64,000 bases of DNA, from the NCBI RefSeq assembly GCF_004358345.1, contig NZ_CP037952.1, positions 2,108,001 to 2,172,000 of the forward strand, written 5' to 3'. The notes below the pieces were generated by a model. The model was not told where the DNA came from, made no database searches, and saw only the letters and a list, made by a program, of their open reading frames with translations. Position 1 is the stretch's first letter. Each line of letters opens with the position of its first letter. Both the position numbers and the translations under genes were made by a program. The DNA is from Parashewanella spongiae. GTDB lineage: Bacteria > Pseudomonadota > Gammaproteobacteria > Enterobacterales > Shewanellaceae. Positions 49,145 to 58,852 of this stretch are shown piece by piece.

Positions 49145-49933
49145 ATGCAGGTTGCTCAGCAAAGTTTGCCTTTAGCTACTGTTCGGGGTAAATCAGTTAG
49201 CGAAATGCCTGCGGATTTATTTATTCCTCCAGAAGCGCTTGAGGTATTTTTAGAAGCCTTTGAAGGACCTTTAGACTTACTACTTTATTTGATACGTAAA
49301 CAAAAGTTTGATGTTGTTGACCTGCCTATCCAGCAAATAACCTCCCAGTATTTAGAGTACATTGAACTACTCACTGACGCTCGAATTGAGTTGGCTGCGG
49401 ATTATCTCGTAATGGCGGCAACATTGGCAGAGATTAAATCAAGGCTGTTGCTTCCTAGACCTGAGTTTGATGAACACGATGAAGAAGATCCAAGAGCTCG
49501 ATTAATCAGGCAACTCAAAGCTTATGAGACGATAAAAAATGCCTCATTAGAAATCGATGAGTTACCTAGATTAGAGCGGGATTTTCATCTTGCATCGGTA
49601 AAGGTAGCTAAAAATATTGAAGTGAAAGTACTCGCTCCTGATGTGTCGTTGAGTGATTTAGCTCAAGCGTTTTCGAATGTATTGAAGCGTGTTGAAGCTT
49701 ATCAACATCATCACGTAAAGAAAGAAGCACTTTCGACGCGTGAGCGTATGATCCAGATCCTTGAATTACTGAATAGTGAGACTTACACACCGTTTCAAGC
49801 TTTATTCAGTGCTGAAGAGGGGCGAGCTGGCGCTGTCGTGAGTTTTTTGGCTTTAATGGAGTTAGTCAAAGAGATGTTAGTTGAGCTGGTTCAAGCAGAG
49901 CCGATGACAACGATACACGTAAGGGCATTTTAA
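49145..49933 (+). CDS. scpA: Segregation and condensation protein A
   Basis: ScpA is the kleisin that bridges SMC heads in chromosome condensation. The 262-residue protein shows the N-terminal kleisin motif VFLEAFEGPLDLLLYLIRKQK, LAADYLVMAATLAEIKSRLLLP, and a C-terminal winged-helix part (VVSFLALMELVKEMLVEL). It is followed four bases later by scpB. AAGGAC precedes the ATG. Confidence 0.95.
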   Translation: MQVAQQSLPLATVRGKSVSEMPADLFIPPEALEVFLEAFEGPLDLLLYLIRKQKFDVVDLPIQQITSQYLEYIELLTDARIELAADYLVMAATLAEIKSRLLLPRPEFDEHDEEDPRARLIRQLKAYETIKNASLEIDELPRLERDFHLASVKVAKNIEVKVLAPDVSLSDLAQAFSNVLKRVEAYQHHHVKKEALSTRERMIQILELLNSETYTPFQALFSAEEGRAGAVVSFLALMELVKEMLVELVQAEPMTTIHVRAF

Positions 49934-49937
49934 TCTA

Positions 49938-50531
49938 ATGCAAATTAATGATATTCAGCTCAAACAGCTTATAGAAGCGAGTTTATTTGTACTTGATAAA
50001 CCACAAACGATGACACAAATGAAAGACTCATTTTTGAGTAATTTTTCGGTGTCGAAAGATCGAATTAAAGCGGTGATATCAGAGTTAGAGCAAGATTATC
50101 AAGAAAGAGGTGTACAACTTGTCCAAGTAGCTGGTGGATATCGGTTCCAAACGGCAGAGTTTTTAAGTCCATTGTTGCAGTCACTGTGGCAAGAGAAAGC
50201 ACCAAAATATTCAAGAGCGACATTAGAAACTTTAGCGGTAATTGCCTATCAGCAACCCGTGACACGTGGAGATGTTGAACAAGTTCGTGGCGTTACAGTA
50301 AGTAGCCATATAATTAAAACCTTATCAGACAGAAGCTGGATTAAGGTTGTTGGGCATAAAGAAGTTCCTGGTCGACCAGCACTGTATTCAACAACCAATG
50401 ATTTTTTAGATTATTTCGGATTGCGAAATTTATCTGAATTACCTCAACTGTCTGATCCTGAATCATTACAAGCATTGTTTTCAGTGAGTGAATTGGTTCC
50501 AGATATAAAAGAAGAGTCTACTAATGAGTGA
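49938..50531 (+). CDS. scpB: Segregation and condensation protein B
   Basis: ScpB dimerises and binds ScpA. The 197-residue protein has two winged-helix units. The conserved core is [29 protein letters not shown] and [15 protein letters not shown]. It lies four bases after scpA and overlaps rluB by eight bases. Confidence 0.95.
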   Translation: MQINDIQLKQLIEASLFVLDKPQTMTQMKDSFLSNFSVSKDRIKAVISELEQDYQERGVQLVQVAGGYRFQTAEFLSPLLQSLWQEKAPKYSRATLETLAVIAYQQPVTRGDVEQVRGVTVSSHIIKTLSDRSWIKVVGHKEVPGRPALYSTTNDFLDYFGLRNLSELPQLSDPESLQALFSVSELVPDIKEESTNE

Positions 50532-51402
50532 AAAATTGCAGAAAGTCTTGGCCCGAGCAGGCCATGGCTCCCGTCGTGAGATGGAGGCATGGATTGCTGC
50601 AGGTCGAGTTAGTATAGATGGAGAAATCGCAACCATTGGAGATAGGGTTGAATCTGACGCCAAAGTTCGTCTTGATGGCCGTCTAGTTTCAATAAAGTCA
50701 GCTGACGAAGTGATTTGTCGAGTACTTGCCTATCACAAGCCCGAAGGTGAGATTTGCAGTCGTAAAGATCCAGAAGGTCGTCCAACCGTTTTTGATCGTT
50801 TACCAAGAGTACGAGATGGTCGCTGGGTTGCTGTAGGGCGTTTAGACATCAATACTTCAGGTTTATTACTGTTTACATCAGATGGTGAATTAGCGAATAA
50901 GCTCATGCATCCATCTAATGAAGTTGAGCGAGAATATGCCGTAAGAACTTTTGGTCAGGTCGAAGATGCATCCGTTCAAAAGCTTAGGACAGGTGTGATG
51001 TTAGAAGACGGACCAGCTAAGTTTGATAAAGTGAAACCAGCGGGTGGTGAAGGCATTAACCAATGGTGGCACGTGACGTTGAAAGAAGGGCGAAATCGAG
51101 AAGTTCGTCGTCTTTGGGAATCACAAGAAGTTCAAGTCAGCCGCTTGATCCGTATTCGTTATGGCATGATTGATTTGCCTAAAAGCTTACCAAGAGGCGG
51201 TTGGATTGAACTACCTATGGAGCAAGTTAACTATCTACGTAGAATGGCAGATCTGGAGCCTGAAACAAGAAGTATAATAGGCACGGATAAACATAGTATT
51301 GCGCGCACAAAAATCAAAAGTGCAAAAATACGCCGTGAAGTAAGAAAGCAGAAAACAGCGAAAGCGACAACACGTAACAAATCGGCTCGTCAAAGAGGTT
51401 AA
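50524..51402 (+). CDS. rluB: 23S rRNA pseudouridine-2605 synthase RluB
   Basis: RluB converts U2605 of 23S rRNA to pseudouridine. The 292-residue protein starts with an S4 RNA-binding domain ([21 protein letters not shown]). The catalytic Asp lies in [14 protein letters not shown] near residue 115. [13 protein letters not shown] is conserved. A lysine/arginine-rich tail ([17 protein letters not shown]-like) ends the protein. AAGAAGAG, seven bases upstream inside scpB, is its ribosome site. Confidence 0.95.
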   Translation: MSEKLQKVLARAGHGSRREMEAWIAAGRVSIDGEIATIGDRVESDAKVRLDGRLVSIKSADEVICRVLAYHKPEGEICSRKDPEGRPTVFDRLPRVRDGRWVAVGRLDINTSGLLLFTSDGELANKLMHPSNEVEREYAVRTFGQVEDASVQKLRTGVMLEDGPAKFDKVKPAGGEGINQWWHVTLKEGRNREVRRLWESQEVQVSRLIRIRYGMIDLPKSLPRGGWIELPMEQVNYLRRMADLEPETRSIIGTDKHSIARTKIKSAKIRREVRKQKTAKATTRNKSARQRG

Positions 51403-51429
51403 TTGTTAATCGCGTATTAAATTTTATTT

Positions 51430-51458
51430 AAAAAAAGGAGCCGATGGCTCCTTTTTTT
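51430..51458. terminator. Bidirectional terminator between rluB and yciK
   Basis: AAAAAAAGGAGCC-GAT-GGCTCCTTTTTTT is a symmetric hairpin with A and T runs between converging genes. Confidence 0.9.
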
Positions 51459-51472
51459 AATGGGTTAGTTAA

Positions 51473-52210
51473 CTATTGAGCGTTTAACTCTTTTCCATTA
51501 ACGTCTTTGGAATCACTGCACATTAAGTAAGCATAAGAGGGCATGATCTCTTCTGGTGTTTTCAATGTCATAGGGTCTTCACCTGGGTAAGCTTGAGCTC
51601 TCATTCCTGTGCGTGTTGCACCTGGATTAATACTATTAACGCGTATATTAGTGCCTTCACATTCATCGGCAAGGACTTGCATCATGCCTTCTGTCGCAAA
51701 TTTAGAGAAGGCATAAGGCCCCCAATAGGCTCTGCCATTGCGGCCAGCACCGCTGGAAGTAAAAATTATTGATGCTGAATCTGATTTTCGCATCAGAGGA
51801 AGTAGAGCTTTTGTAAGCATGACTTGGGCTGTAACGTTCACCTTAAGCACGTCTTCTAGTGAAGAAATGTCAATGTGCTCAAATGGCCCTAAGGCCCCTA
51901 AAAGGCTGGCATTATGTAATAAACCATTGAGCTTGCCAAATTGCTCTTGGATGGTATCAGCCATGTCTCGGTAATTTTGTTCAGTAGCACCCTTTAGATC
52001 AAGAGGCACAATTGCGGGTTTAGCATAACCCGCAGTTTCTATTTCATCGTAAACAGCTTCGAGCTTTTTGACTGTTTTCCCTAATAAAATTACCGTGGCA
52101 CCACATTCAGCATACTTTAAAGCAGCCGCTCGACCAATACCTGCACCAGCGCCTGTAACAAGGATAATCTGTCCAGCTAAGCTATCGGATGCTGCTTGAA
52201 ATTCTAACAT
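51473..52210 (-). CDS. yciK: YciK-type short-chain dehydrogenase
   Basis: This 245-residue SDR oxidoreductase has the NAD(P) motif VTGAGAGIG near residue 18, LHNASLLG (NAG variant) and the catalytic Ser-Tyr-Lys set (TSSGAGRNGRAYWGPYAFSK). NPGATRTGMRAQAYPGEDP matches YciK of E. coli. The substrate is not known. It converges on rluB, a common arrangement for these genes. Confidence 0.9.
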   Translation of the reverse strand: MLEFQAASDSLAGQIILVTGAGAGIGRAAALKYAECGATVILLGKTVKKLEAVYDEIETAGYAKPAIVPLDLKGATEQNYRDMADTIQEQFGKLNGLLHNASLLGALGPFEHIDISSLEDVLKVNVTAQVMLTKALLPLMRKSDSASIIFTSSGAGRNGRAYWGPYAFSKFATEGMMQVLADECEGTNIRVNSINPGATRTGMRAQAYPGEDPMTLKTPEEIMPSYAYLMCSDSKDVNGKELNAQ

Positions 52211-52471
52211 GAGTAATTATCTCCAAATCACGGGAATGCCCGTCTACTCTGACCTATATAAAAAACATTGGTTGCGTTTTAAACGTGTGATTAAATAACC
52301 TTCAATTATATGCTAGATGAATGTAACAAACTTATAGCGTGGATCACATTTTTGGGTTACGGTAAATCACAAATTAAGGACAACTTATAGTCCTATATGG
52401 TCTCAAATATTTACTATAGAGACCAACCTTTGGGGAAAAATAATTATTTCAACCAGATTTGAGGAGAAAAA

Positions 52472-55069
52472 ATGAAAAAGCTCTTATTGAGTGCTGTGAT
52501 TGCATCCACCTTGGGGTTGACCGCGTGTGGTGGTGACAGTGTAGATAAAATTGATGATTCAACAGTTCCGCTCATCCCTCAGTCACATCTTGTGTTTGAT
52601 CCAACGAATGCAAAATTACCTTTACCAAATGATCTACTTTTTAGTGGAACACAAGATGGCACCTTAAACATTCCAGGGGAAGAAACAGGTGATTTTGCCA
52701 ATCCACAAATAGCACTGGGCGCTCTTGATGGTTGGTCACTCACACAACCTATTTCAATAAACGTAGATTTGCCTAAATTTGACCGTGATGGTACACCGAT
52801 AGAATTAAGCATTACAGAATCTAGCGTACAGCAACCAGGCGCGGTAAGAGTATTTGAAGCTACGACAGGTGGGCCATTATCATCAGATCCAGAATGTACA
52901 AGTGCACCATCATTAACAGCGTGTAAACTTGGTGATGAATTGCAATTTGGTGTTGATTTTGTCACAGCGGTGTCTGGGAGCAGCATTGCAATCGTACCCA
53001 TTAAGCCATTAAAAGCTGAACAGTCTTACCTCTACGTAACTACGGATAAAATCATGGACTCAGAAGGGCGATCGATTGCCGCTTCTGCCACTTATAATTT
53101 ACTTAAGTTGGATTTAGCAACACAACCACTCGGTAGTGACGCGCAAAAACAATTACAAGGCGTTGTTAATAATTATGAAAATAGCTTACAAGCTGCCCAT
53201 GATGTTGACCCTGACTCCATAACCTATGCAGGAATGTTCACTACACAATCAATAGGCAAAGTTTTAGAAGTTACTAAAGCTAAAATGGCGCAAGACTTTT
53301 TAGCTGGATTACCAGTCGCCGCTGGTGGACAAGGTGGTGACTTTGGACCATATGCTCCTCTCGTTATGCCTAGAAGTGTTAAACCACTTTTTAATGGTGA
53401 TGGAAGTATTAAGAATGCTGCTGATGTTTTAGGGATAGAAGATCCACTTCAAAGAGGTTTGTTAGAGAGCGCACTAGTGTTTACTGCAAAGTTACGTTTG
53501 CCGATTTTTAGTGCCTGCTCATCACAGAAATGTGGTACTCGTGCAGCTCCCGACGTTAATGGCATGTGGCATGCCCAAGGTGACAGTCCAATAGCCGTAT
53601 TGTCAGCACTTCAGTCAGGCAAATTAACTCAAGCTGAGTATGGAGCTCAAGCCGTTGCTCAAGGGATTTCAGATCCTGTTGCAGCATTAAGTAACCCTGC
53701 TTTGTTAGTCGGTAAACAGTTCAAATTAGCCGATGGAACTTCTGTTGACACTCAAAAGCAGTTGACTAGATTTAATCCATTACCAGCACTGCAACTTGAT
53801 GAAAATGGTGCACCGGTTTATGAAACAGTAGATGTTCAAATTACAATTCCAAAATTAGCGGAAGGTGAAACACCACCTGCAGGTGGTTTTCCTGTCGCTA
53901 TTGCAATGCATGGACTCGGTGCAGCTAAGGAAAGTAATTTAGCCTTTTCAGGACTATTTGCGTTATCTGATGATGAAAAGTCGGAAGTGGCGACAATATC
54001 TATCGATATGCCTTTGCATAATAAACGCTCTTTCTCTGGGGATGGGAGCTCGAATTATGTGGTGAGTTCTACAGAGGCTGATGTTGCAGAGACATTAGGT
54101 CTTGAAGGTGATTTTACAAGGGGGACGCCTTTAGCATTCGTAAATGTGAGTAGTCCACTTTCAATTACGAGTAATTTCCGCCAAGCAACCATTGATCATT
54201 TGGCGTTAAGACTTGTCTTACCGGTTATTGCTCAAAATATTGCTCTAAATCCTCAGCTTGCACAATATGCAATTAATCCTCAAAACCCTACGGTACTAGG
54301 TCTAAGCTTGGGTGCAATCGTAACAACTGATTTTTCTGTTCTCGCTAAAAGTGGATTACGCAATCCATTTACCGATGAAGTATTACCAAACCCTTATGAC
54401 ATTAAGAGCGCTTCTTTAGTGGCTCCAGGCTCAGGATTAGCGGGATCTTTTGCCAGTTCACCAACCTTTGGGCATTTGCTCTATAACAATATAATTACTC
54501 GCCCAGAGTTTATTCAACTTGTGAATACGGCTAATACCAATGGTGCAGAAGCAAGCAGTGCAGAATATGAAGCCATTCAACATGCCGTTTATCAAGGTTT
54601 CGTTCCACAATTAGGATTTGCAGTACAAACGGTCCTTGATAAAATTGATCCGATTAGTCACGCCGCTGCTTTAAAAGCATCGGAGCTTCCTGTTCATGTT
54701 ATTGAGATTGTAGGTGATGGTTCACCTAACAATTTACCTGATCAGGTTTTACCTAACCGATTTAATGGGTTGTCAATTGACCAGTCTGGAACAGTGTTAC
54801 CTTTAGCAGGATTCCCTTTATCCGGCACTGAACCATTTATTGCTGCCTTGGGATTACCTTGTGTCGATACTACAACAGAAGGCTCAGGAGCTGTGCGGTT
54901 TGTTAAAGGCCATCATTCTTCTTTAATCAGTCCTACTGCAGACACTTTAGATGTGACGCTTGCGATGCAGCAACAAGTATTTAAATTTTCAGAGTCTGCT
55001 CATGATGGAAATGCACAAATATTTGTTGATGAAAATAGCTCACCTTTGCTTAAAGGCTGCTCTGATTAA
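52472..55069 (+). CDS. VolA/Pla-1-type surface lipase lipoprotein
   Basis: This 865-residue lipoprotein (lipobox LTAC, Cys19, followed by GGDS) resembles VolA of Vibrio, which frees fatty acids from lysophosphatidylcholine at the cell surface. The N-terminal part (LVFDPTNAKLPLPNDLLFSG) is the family's beta domain. The alpha/beta hydrolase part shows the oxyanion strand VAIAMHGLGAAKE, the nucleophile Ser612 in LGLSLGAI, and a likely catalytic His near 814-815 (KGHHSSL). GLSLG replaces the usual GHSLG. It has its own terminator. The substrate is inferred from the family. Confidence 0.88.
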   Translation: MKKLLLSAVIASTLGLTACGGDSVDKIDDSTVPLIPQSHLVFDPTNAKLPLPNDLLFSGTQDGTLNIPGEETGDFANPQIALGALDGWSLTQPISINVDLPKFDRDGTPIELSITESSVQQPGAVRVFEATTGGPLSSDPECTSAPSLTACKLGDELQFGVDFVTAVSGSSIAIVPIKPLKAEQSYLYVTTDKIMDSEGRSIAASATYNLLKLDLATQPLGSDAQKQLQGVVNNYENSLQAAHDVDPDSITYAGMFTTQSIGKVLEVTKAKMAQDFLAGLPVAAGGQGGDFGPYAPLVMPRSVKPLFNGDGSIKNAADVLGIEDPLQRGLLESALVFTAKLRLPIFSACSSQKCGTRAAPDVNGMWHAQGDSPIAVLSALQSGKLTQAEYGAQAVAQGISDPVAALSNPALLVGKQFKLADGTSVDTQKQLTRFNPLPALQLDENGAPVYETVDVQITIPKLAEGETPPAGGFPVAIAMHGLGAAKESNLAFSGLFALSDDEKSEVATISIDMPLHNKRSFSGDGSSNYVVSSTEADVAETLGLEGDFTRGTPLAFVNVSSPLSITSNFRQATIDHLALRLVLPVIAQNIALNPQLAQYAINPQNPTVLGLSLGAIVTTDFSVLAKSGLRNPFTDEVLPNPYDIKSASLVAPGSGLAGSFASSPTFGHLLYNNIITRPEFIQLVNTANTNGAEASSAEYEAIQHAVYQGFVPQLGFAVQTVLDKIDPISHAAALKASELPVHVIEIVGDGSPNNLPDQVLPNRFNGLSIDQSGTVLPLAGFPLSGTEPFIAALGLPCVDTTTEGSGAVRFVKGHHSSLISPTADTLDVTLAMQQQVFKFSESAHDGNAQIFVDENSSPLLKGCSD

Positions 55070-55086
55070 AATTTAGAGACATAATA

Positions 55087-55117
55087 AAAGCCCAGCAATA
55101 ATTGCTGGGTTTTTTTA
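55087..55117 (+). terminator. Terminator after the VolA-like lipase gene
   Basis: AAAAGCCCAGCAATAATTGCTGGGTTTTTTT is a strong hairpin with T-tail, 18 bp after the stop. Confidence 0.9.
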
Positions 55118-55185
55118 TTGCTAAATAGACTGTTAGAATAGCAAAAGCAATAATCTCGTTTAAGATCGGTCAACTGGAGTTTCAT

Positions 55186-56205
55186 TTGGAATTTTTATAT
55201 GAATATGGCTTATTTTTAGCCAAAGCAATCACTTTTGTTATTGTAATATTAGCAATAGTAACAATCGTTATTTCAGCATCATCCAAACAAAAGCATGGTA
55301 AAGGTGAGTTGAAGATCACTAACCTAACTGATCAATTAGAATCGTTAACTCACGAACTTAAACATGAATTGATGGATAAAAAACAGTTCAAAGCTTATGA
55401 GAAATCATTAAAGTCAGATAAGAAGAACAAAGACAAAACGACAAAAAATGAAGAATTAAAGCCTAAAACTTTCGTCGTTAACTTTAAAGGCAGCATTGAC
55501 GCGAATGAAGTTTCTTCTTTAAGAGAGGAGATAACTGCGATTTTAGCTGTAGCAACAAAAGCTGACGAAGTGATTGTGAATGTTGAGAGTGGCGGCGGAA
55601 TGGTTCATGGTTATGGCTTAGCATCAAGTCAACTCGACCGTGTTCGTCAAGCTGGAATCCATCTAAGCGTTTGTGTTGATAAAGTCGCGGCCAGTGGCGG
55701 TTACATGATGGCTTGTGTCGCCAATAAAGTTTATGCAGCGCCTTTTGCAATTATCGGTTCTATCGGTGTTGTAGCGCAAATTCCTAACTTTAATCGCTTG
55801 CTGAAAAAGCATGATATTGATTATGAGCAGCACACTGCAGGTGACTTTAAACGAACATTGACCTTATTTGGTGAAAACACCGATGAAGGAAGGGTTAAAT
55901 TTCAGAAAGAATTAGAAGAAACCCATGTATTGTTTAAAGAGTTTGTGGGTAAGTATCGCCCTGAACTTTCGGTAGAGAAAATAGCCACTGGTGAGCATTG
56001 GTATGGTCAACAAGCTATTGATCTTGGTTTGGTTGATGAAATATTAACCAGTGATGATGTCATTATGAATTTGGCTAAACAACGCGACGTTTATAAAGTT
56101 CAATATCAAATTAAGAAGAAACTGTCTGATAAGTTCGCTCATGGTGTTTCTCTTTCTATAAACGCATTATTTAATCGATTAGCTGAAAAAAATCACAGTA
56201 TATAA
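55186..56205 (+). CDS. sohB: Inner-membrane S49 peptidase SohB
   Basis: SohB is a signal-peptide-peptidase-like serine protease of the inner membrane. The 339-residue protein starts at TTG, with GGAG six bases before it. One membrane segment follows (FVIVILAIVTIVISA), then a basic linker. The catalytic Ser170 lies in KVAASGGYMMA and the general-base Lys222 in AGDFKRTLTLFGENTDEGR. GSIGVVAQ forms the oxyanion region. A family B repeat follows 28 bp after the stop. Confidence 0.94.
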   Translation: MEFLYEYGLFLAKAITFVIVILAIVTIVISASSKQKHGKGELKITNLTDQLESLTHELKHELMDKKQFKAYEKSLKSDKKNKDKTTKNEELKPKTFVVNFKGSIDANEVSSLREEITAILAVATKADEVIVNVESGGGMVHGYGLASSQLDRVRQAGIHLSVCVDKVAASGGYMMACVANKVYAAPFAIIGSIGVVAQIPNFNRLLKKHDIDYEQHTAGDFKRTLTLFGENTDEGRVKFQKELEETHVLFKEFVGKYRPELSVEKIATGEHWYGQQAIDLGLVDEILTSDDVIMNLAKQRDVYKVQYQIKKKLSDKFAHGVSLSINALFNRLAEKNHSI

Positions 56206-56233
56206 GCGACTAATACAACTGTAATTGGCTTAA

Positions 56234-56398
56234 GGGATGTCGCAGTTCAAATAATACCAATTTAAATTTCAACGCTTAATTTGTCATACCTGCGAACGCA
56301 GGTATCCAGCGACTTGTGCCCAAATTAACCAAAGACTCTGGACTCCTGCGTTCGCAGGAGTGACGATAAAATTGGTATACATTCTTCCGCCACGTCCC
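56234..56398 (+). repeat. Family B small repeat, copy 2
   Basis: 165 bp from GGGATGTCGCAG to CCACGTCCC with TAA on both sides. It appears nearly identical over its length to the copy at 11060, so transposition was probably recent. Confidence 0.9.
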
Positions 56399-56480
56399 TA
56401 AGTTCGTTTACGTTATGGCAAATACGTGTATTTGCCTTTTTTGTACGTGGGCTCAAACTATTTTGAATTCGAATTGCTGA

Positions 56481-56658
56481 AGGATCTAGCGATTTAGAAA
56501 GTACCAATCTTTGTCATGCCACATAAGACAGGTATCCAGTGAGTTTTATAGAAAAAACATGCACTAGACTACCGACCATACAAAACTGTCGTTACTTCGT
56601 TTCCAGCCTACGCTGGAGCGACGAGAACTTATCGGTATACTTTCTTCCGCAACTTTCC
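56481..56658 (+). repeat. Family O small repeat, uninterrupted copy
   Basis: 178 bp from AGGATCTAGCGATTTAGAAA to GCAACTTTCC. It carries a single CTAG at 56573-56576, where the other copies have a family A insert, so it serves as the empty site. It ends 13 bp before the AEC transporter start. Confidence 0.85.
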
Positions 56659-56671
56659 TAAAGAACTTCAC

Positions 56672-57580
56672 ATGACTATTTTCTCGATTATTTTCCCATT
56701 GATTTTTGTCGTTATTTTGGGCTATTTCTCAAGCCGGTTTAGCATAATAAACCGAGATGGTATTAGCGGTCTGAGCAGATTTATTTTCAATCTTTGCATT
56801 CCAGCAATGTTATTCATCAATATGGCTAAAGCTGATTTATCAGAAGTAGCTGACTTAAATAGCTTGTTGAGCTTTTATGTTCCTATTGTGCTGTTGTTTG
56901 GTGTCAGTTTTTTTATTTTTAATCGATTCAGTAAGCGTTCGGCTTCCGTTTTAGCATTGGGTGCCAGCTACTCAAATACGGTTTTAGTTGGTTTACCTAT
57001 TATTAGTGCTGCGTTAGGTGAGAGCTTTATTAGCCGAGTGTTCATTATCATTCCTTTGCACAGCTTAATTTTGTTTTCACTGACTTTTATTTTGAGTGCG
57101 AACAAAACAGGAAAATTGATTTCTGCAAAAGAATTTGCCAATTTAGTCGTATTTAATCCAGTCGTTCTTAGTATCTCTTTGGGGATAATCGTTAGTTTAA
57201 GTGGTATCCCTTTACCTGAATTTGTCGTTGAATCTTTAGTATTAATTGCTAAACCTGCTACAGCAGGAGCTCTGTTTGTCTTAGGCGCCAATTTATTCTT
57301 TTTAAAATTAGGTGAGAACTTAACAACCGCGTTTTATTTGAGTGCGATCAAGCTTATTTTTCTTCCTGCTTTGGTGTATTGCTCGGCCAGTTACATCTGG
57401 CCAAACTCTCTAGAGCAAATAGCCATACTTGTGTTATTGGCCGCTTCGCCATTGGGCGTTAATGCTTATTTGATTGCTTCTGAACTTAAAGATGAGCCTG
57501 CGATTATTGGGAGTACAGTGGTTATATCAACTATTCTTTCTTTATTTAGTTTTAGCTTTTGGTTGTATTTGTTATTGTAA
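56672..57580 (+). CDS. Auxin-efflux-carrier (AEC) family transporter
   Basis: This 302-residue inner-membrane protein has about ten helices. The family pattern is visible from FPLIFVVILGYFSSRF, through SRFIFNLCIPAMLF (conserved N/P break) to ALGASYSNTVLVGLPII, with a second set in the C-terminal half (KPATAGALFVLGANL, AASPLGVNAYLIA). Bacterial members move small organic acids such as malate; the substrate here is unknown. A family O repeat ends just before the start codon, so promoter and ribosome site lie within or near the repeat. Confidence 0.88.
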   Translation: MTIFSIIFPLIFVVILGYFSSRFSIINRDGISGLSRFIFNLCIPAMLFINMAKADLSEVADLNSLLSFYVPIVLLFGVSFFIFNRFSKRSASVLALGASYSNTVLVGLPIISAALGESFISRVFIIIPLHSLILFSLTFILSANKTGKLISAKEFANLVVFNPVVLSISLGIIVSLSGIPLPEFVVESLVLIAKPATAGALFVLGANLFFLKLGENLTTAFYLSAIKLIFLPALVYCSASYIWPNSLEQIAILVLLAASPLGVNAYLIASELKDEPAIIGSTVVISTILSLFSFSFWLYLLL

Positions 57581-57614
57581 TGTCTATTAAAACAATAAAA
57601 GAAAAGGCATGGAC

Positions 57615-58112
57615 ATGATTGTTGAAACGGAACGTTTAATTTTAAGAAAATTCACAGAAAATGATATTGATGCACTTTTTGAAATGAATCGAATTCCTGA
57701 AATTTTAGCCTATATTCCCACCGAGCCATTTATTAAAAGAGAACAAGCGACCAAACTTTATAAAACGGTAATATTACCCAATTACGAAGAATTTGGATTT
57801 GGGCGTTGGGCTGTACACCATAAAACCGATGATAAAGTAATTGGCTTTTGTGGCCCAAAATACATAGAAGAGTTAAATGAAGTTGAGTTAGGTTATCGAT
57901 ATTTCCCAGATTATTGGGGGAAGGGAATTGGTTTTGAGGCTGCAAAAGGGGCATTGAGTTCTTTTCCTGAACATGGGATTAAGTCTGCTATTGCTATGAT
58001 ATTAGAAGGGAATGTTGGCTCTGAAAACATCGCTAAAAAAGTAGGTATGAAATGGCGTAATGAAGATAAATTTATGGGTGCAACGATAAACGTTTTTCAT
58101 AAAGACTTATAA
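57615..58112 (+). CDS. RimJ/RimL-type GNAT acetyltransferase
   Basis: This protein has 165 residues from MIVETERLILRKFTENDID, the usual start of the RimJ/RimL group; an ATG two codons earlier sits too close to the AAAAGG ribosome site. FGRWAVHHKTDDKVIGFCG and the acetyl-CoA loop YFPDYWGKGIGFEAAKGAL (WGKGIG) are clear, and NIAKKVGMKW closes the fold. The substrate is unknown. It follows the AEC gene by 34 bp and may be in its transcript. Confidence 0.88.
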   Translation: MIVETERLILRKFTENDIDALFEMNRIPEILAYIPTEPFIKREQATKLYKTVILPNYEEFGFGRWAVHHKTDDKVIGFCGPKYIEELNEVELGYRYFPDYWGKGIGFEAAKGALSSFPEHGIKSAIAMILEGNVGSENIAKKVGMKWRNEDKFMGATINVFHKDL

Positions 58113-58129
58113 ATTTTTCTTCGTCCAAT

Positions 58130-58157
58130 AAAAAACCAGCTAAAACGCTGGTTTTTT
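58130..58157. terminator. Terminator between the acetyltransferase gene and fur
   Basis: AAAAAACCAGC-TAAAAC-GCTGGTTTTTT is symmetric and serves both converging genes. Confidence 0.9.
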
Positions 58158-58173
58158 ATTAAACAGTAACGAC

Positions 58174-58605
58174 TTACTCGTCATTATGCTCACAATCTTC
58201 ATTAGTACATACACCATAAAGATATAAACTGTGGTTTGTCAGCTTAATATTATGTTTATCAGCGATTTCAAGCTGACGCTGCTCAATGACATCATCGTTA
58301 AATTCAATCACTCGGTCACAGGTTAAGCATACTAAATGGTCATGGTGATGTTGAGATGACAATTCAAATACCGCTTTACCACTTTCAAAGTGATGACGAG
58401 TAACAATGCCCGCATCGTCAAATTGGTTTAATACACGGTACACAGTCGCAAGGCCAATTTCTTCACCAATTTCCAATAAGCGCTTATATAAATCTTCTGC
58501 ACTGATGTGTTGGTTTTCGGGCTCTTGCATCAATTCTAGGATCTTGACGCGTGGTAAGGTGACTTTTAAGCCGGCTTTTTTCAGTGCTTGATTTCCATCT
58601 GTCAT
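58174..58605 (-). CDS. fur: Ferric uptake regulator Fur
   Basis: Fur represses iron genes when loaded with Fe(II). There are 143 residues from MTDGNQALKKAGLKVTLPR, the family start; 13 upstream codons are open but have no ribosome site. The winged helix has the recognition region LATVYRVLNQFDDAGIV. The metal site has SSQHHHDHLVC, the CLTC pair (CxxC), and a second pair in GVCTNEDC. It is monocistronic; no clear Fur box was identified upstream. Confidence 0.96.
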   Translation of the reverse strand: MTDGNQALKKAGLKVTLPRVKILELMQEPENQHISAEDLYKRLLEIGEEIGLATVYRVLNQFDDAGIVTRHHFESGKAVFELSSQHHHDHLVCLTCDRVIEFNDDVIEQRQLEIADKHNIKLTNHSLYLYGVCTNEDCEHNDE

Positions 58606-58852
58606 CGCTAATCTCTTGATTGCAGAACCATTGGGTTCGTCCATAGGGTTATAAATTCATTATAAAGAGATAATTGAAAACATAAACCTTTACTCATGTT
58701 TTGTTGGTAAAATTTTGGTTATTATTCGAGCATTAATTGTAGTTTGCATACAAATTCATCGAGATAGGCTTACTAAATTTAAGGATATATGTCAGAATCC
58801 GAAAGTTGCAGAAGGATTTAGCAGCATGATTTGTTAAAAGGAAATACAGTTA

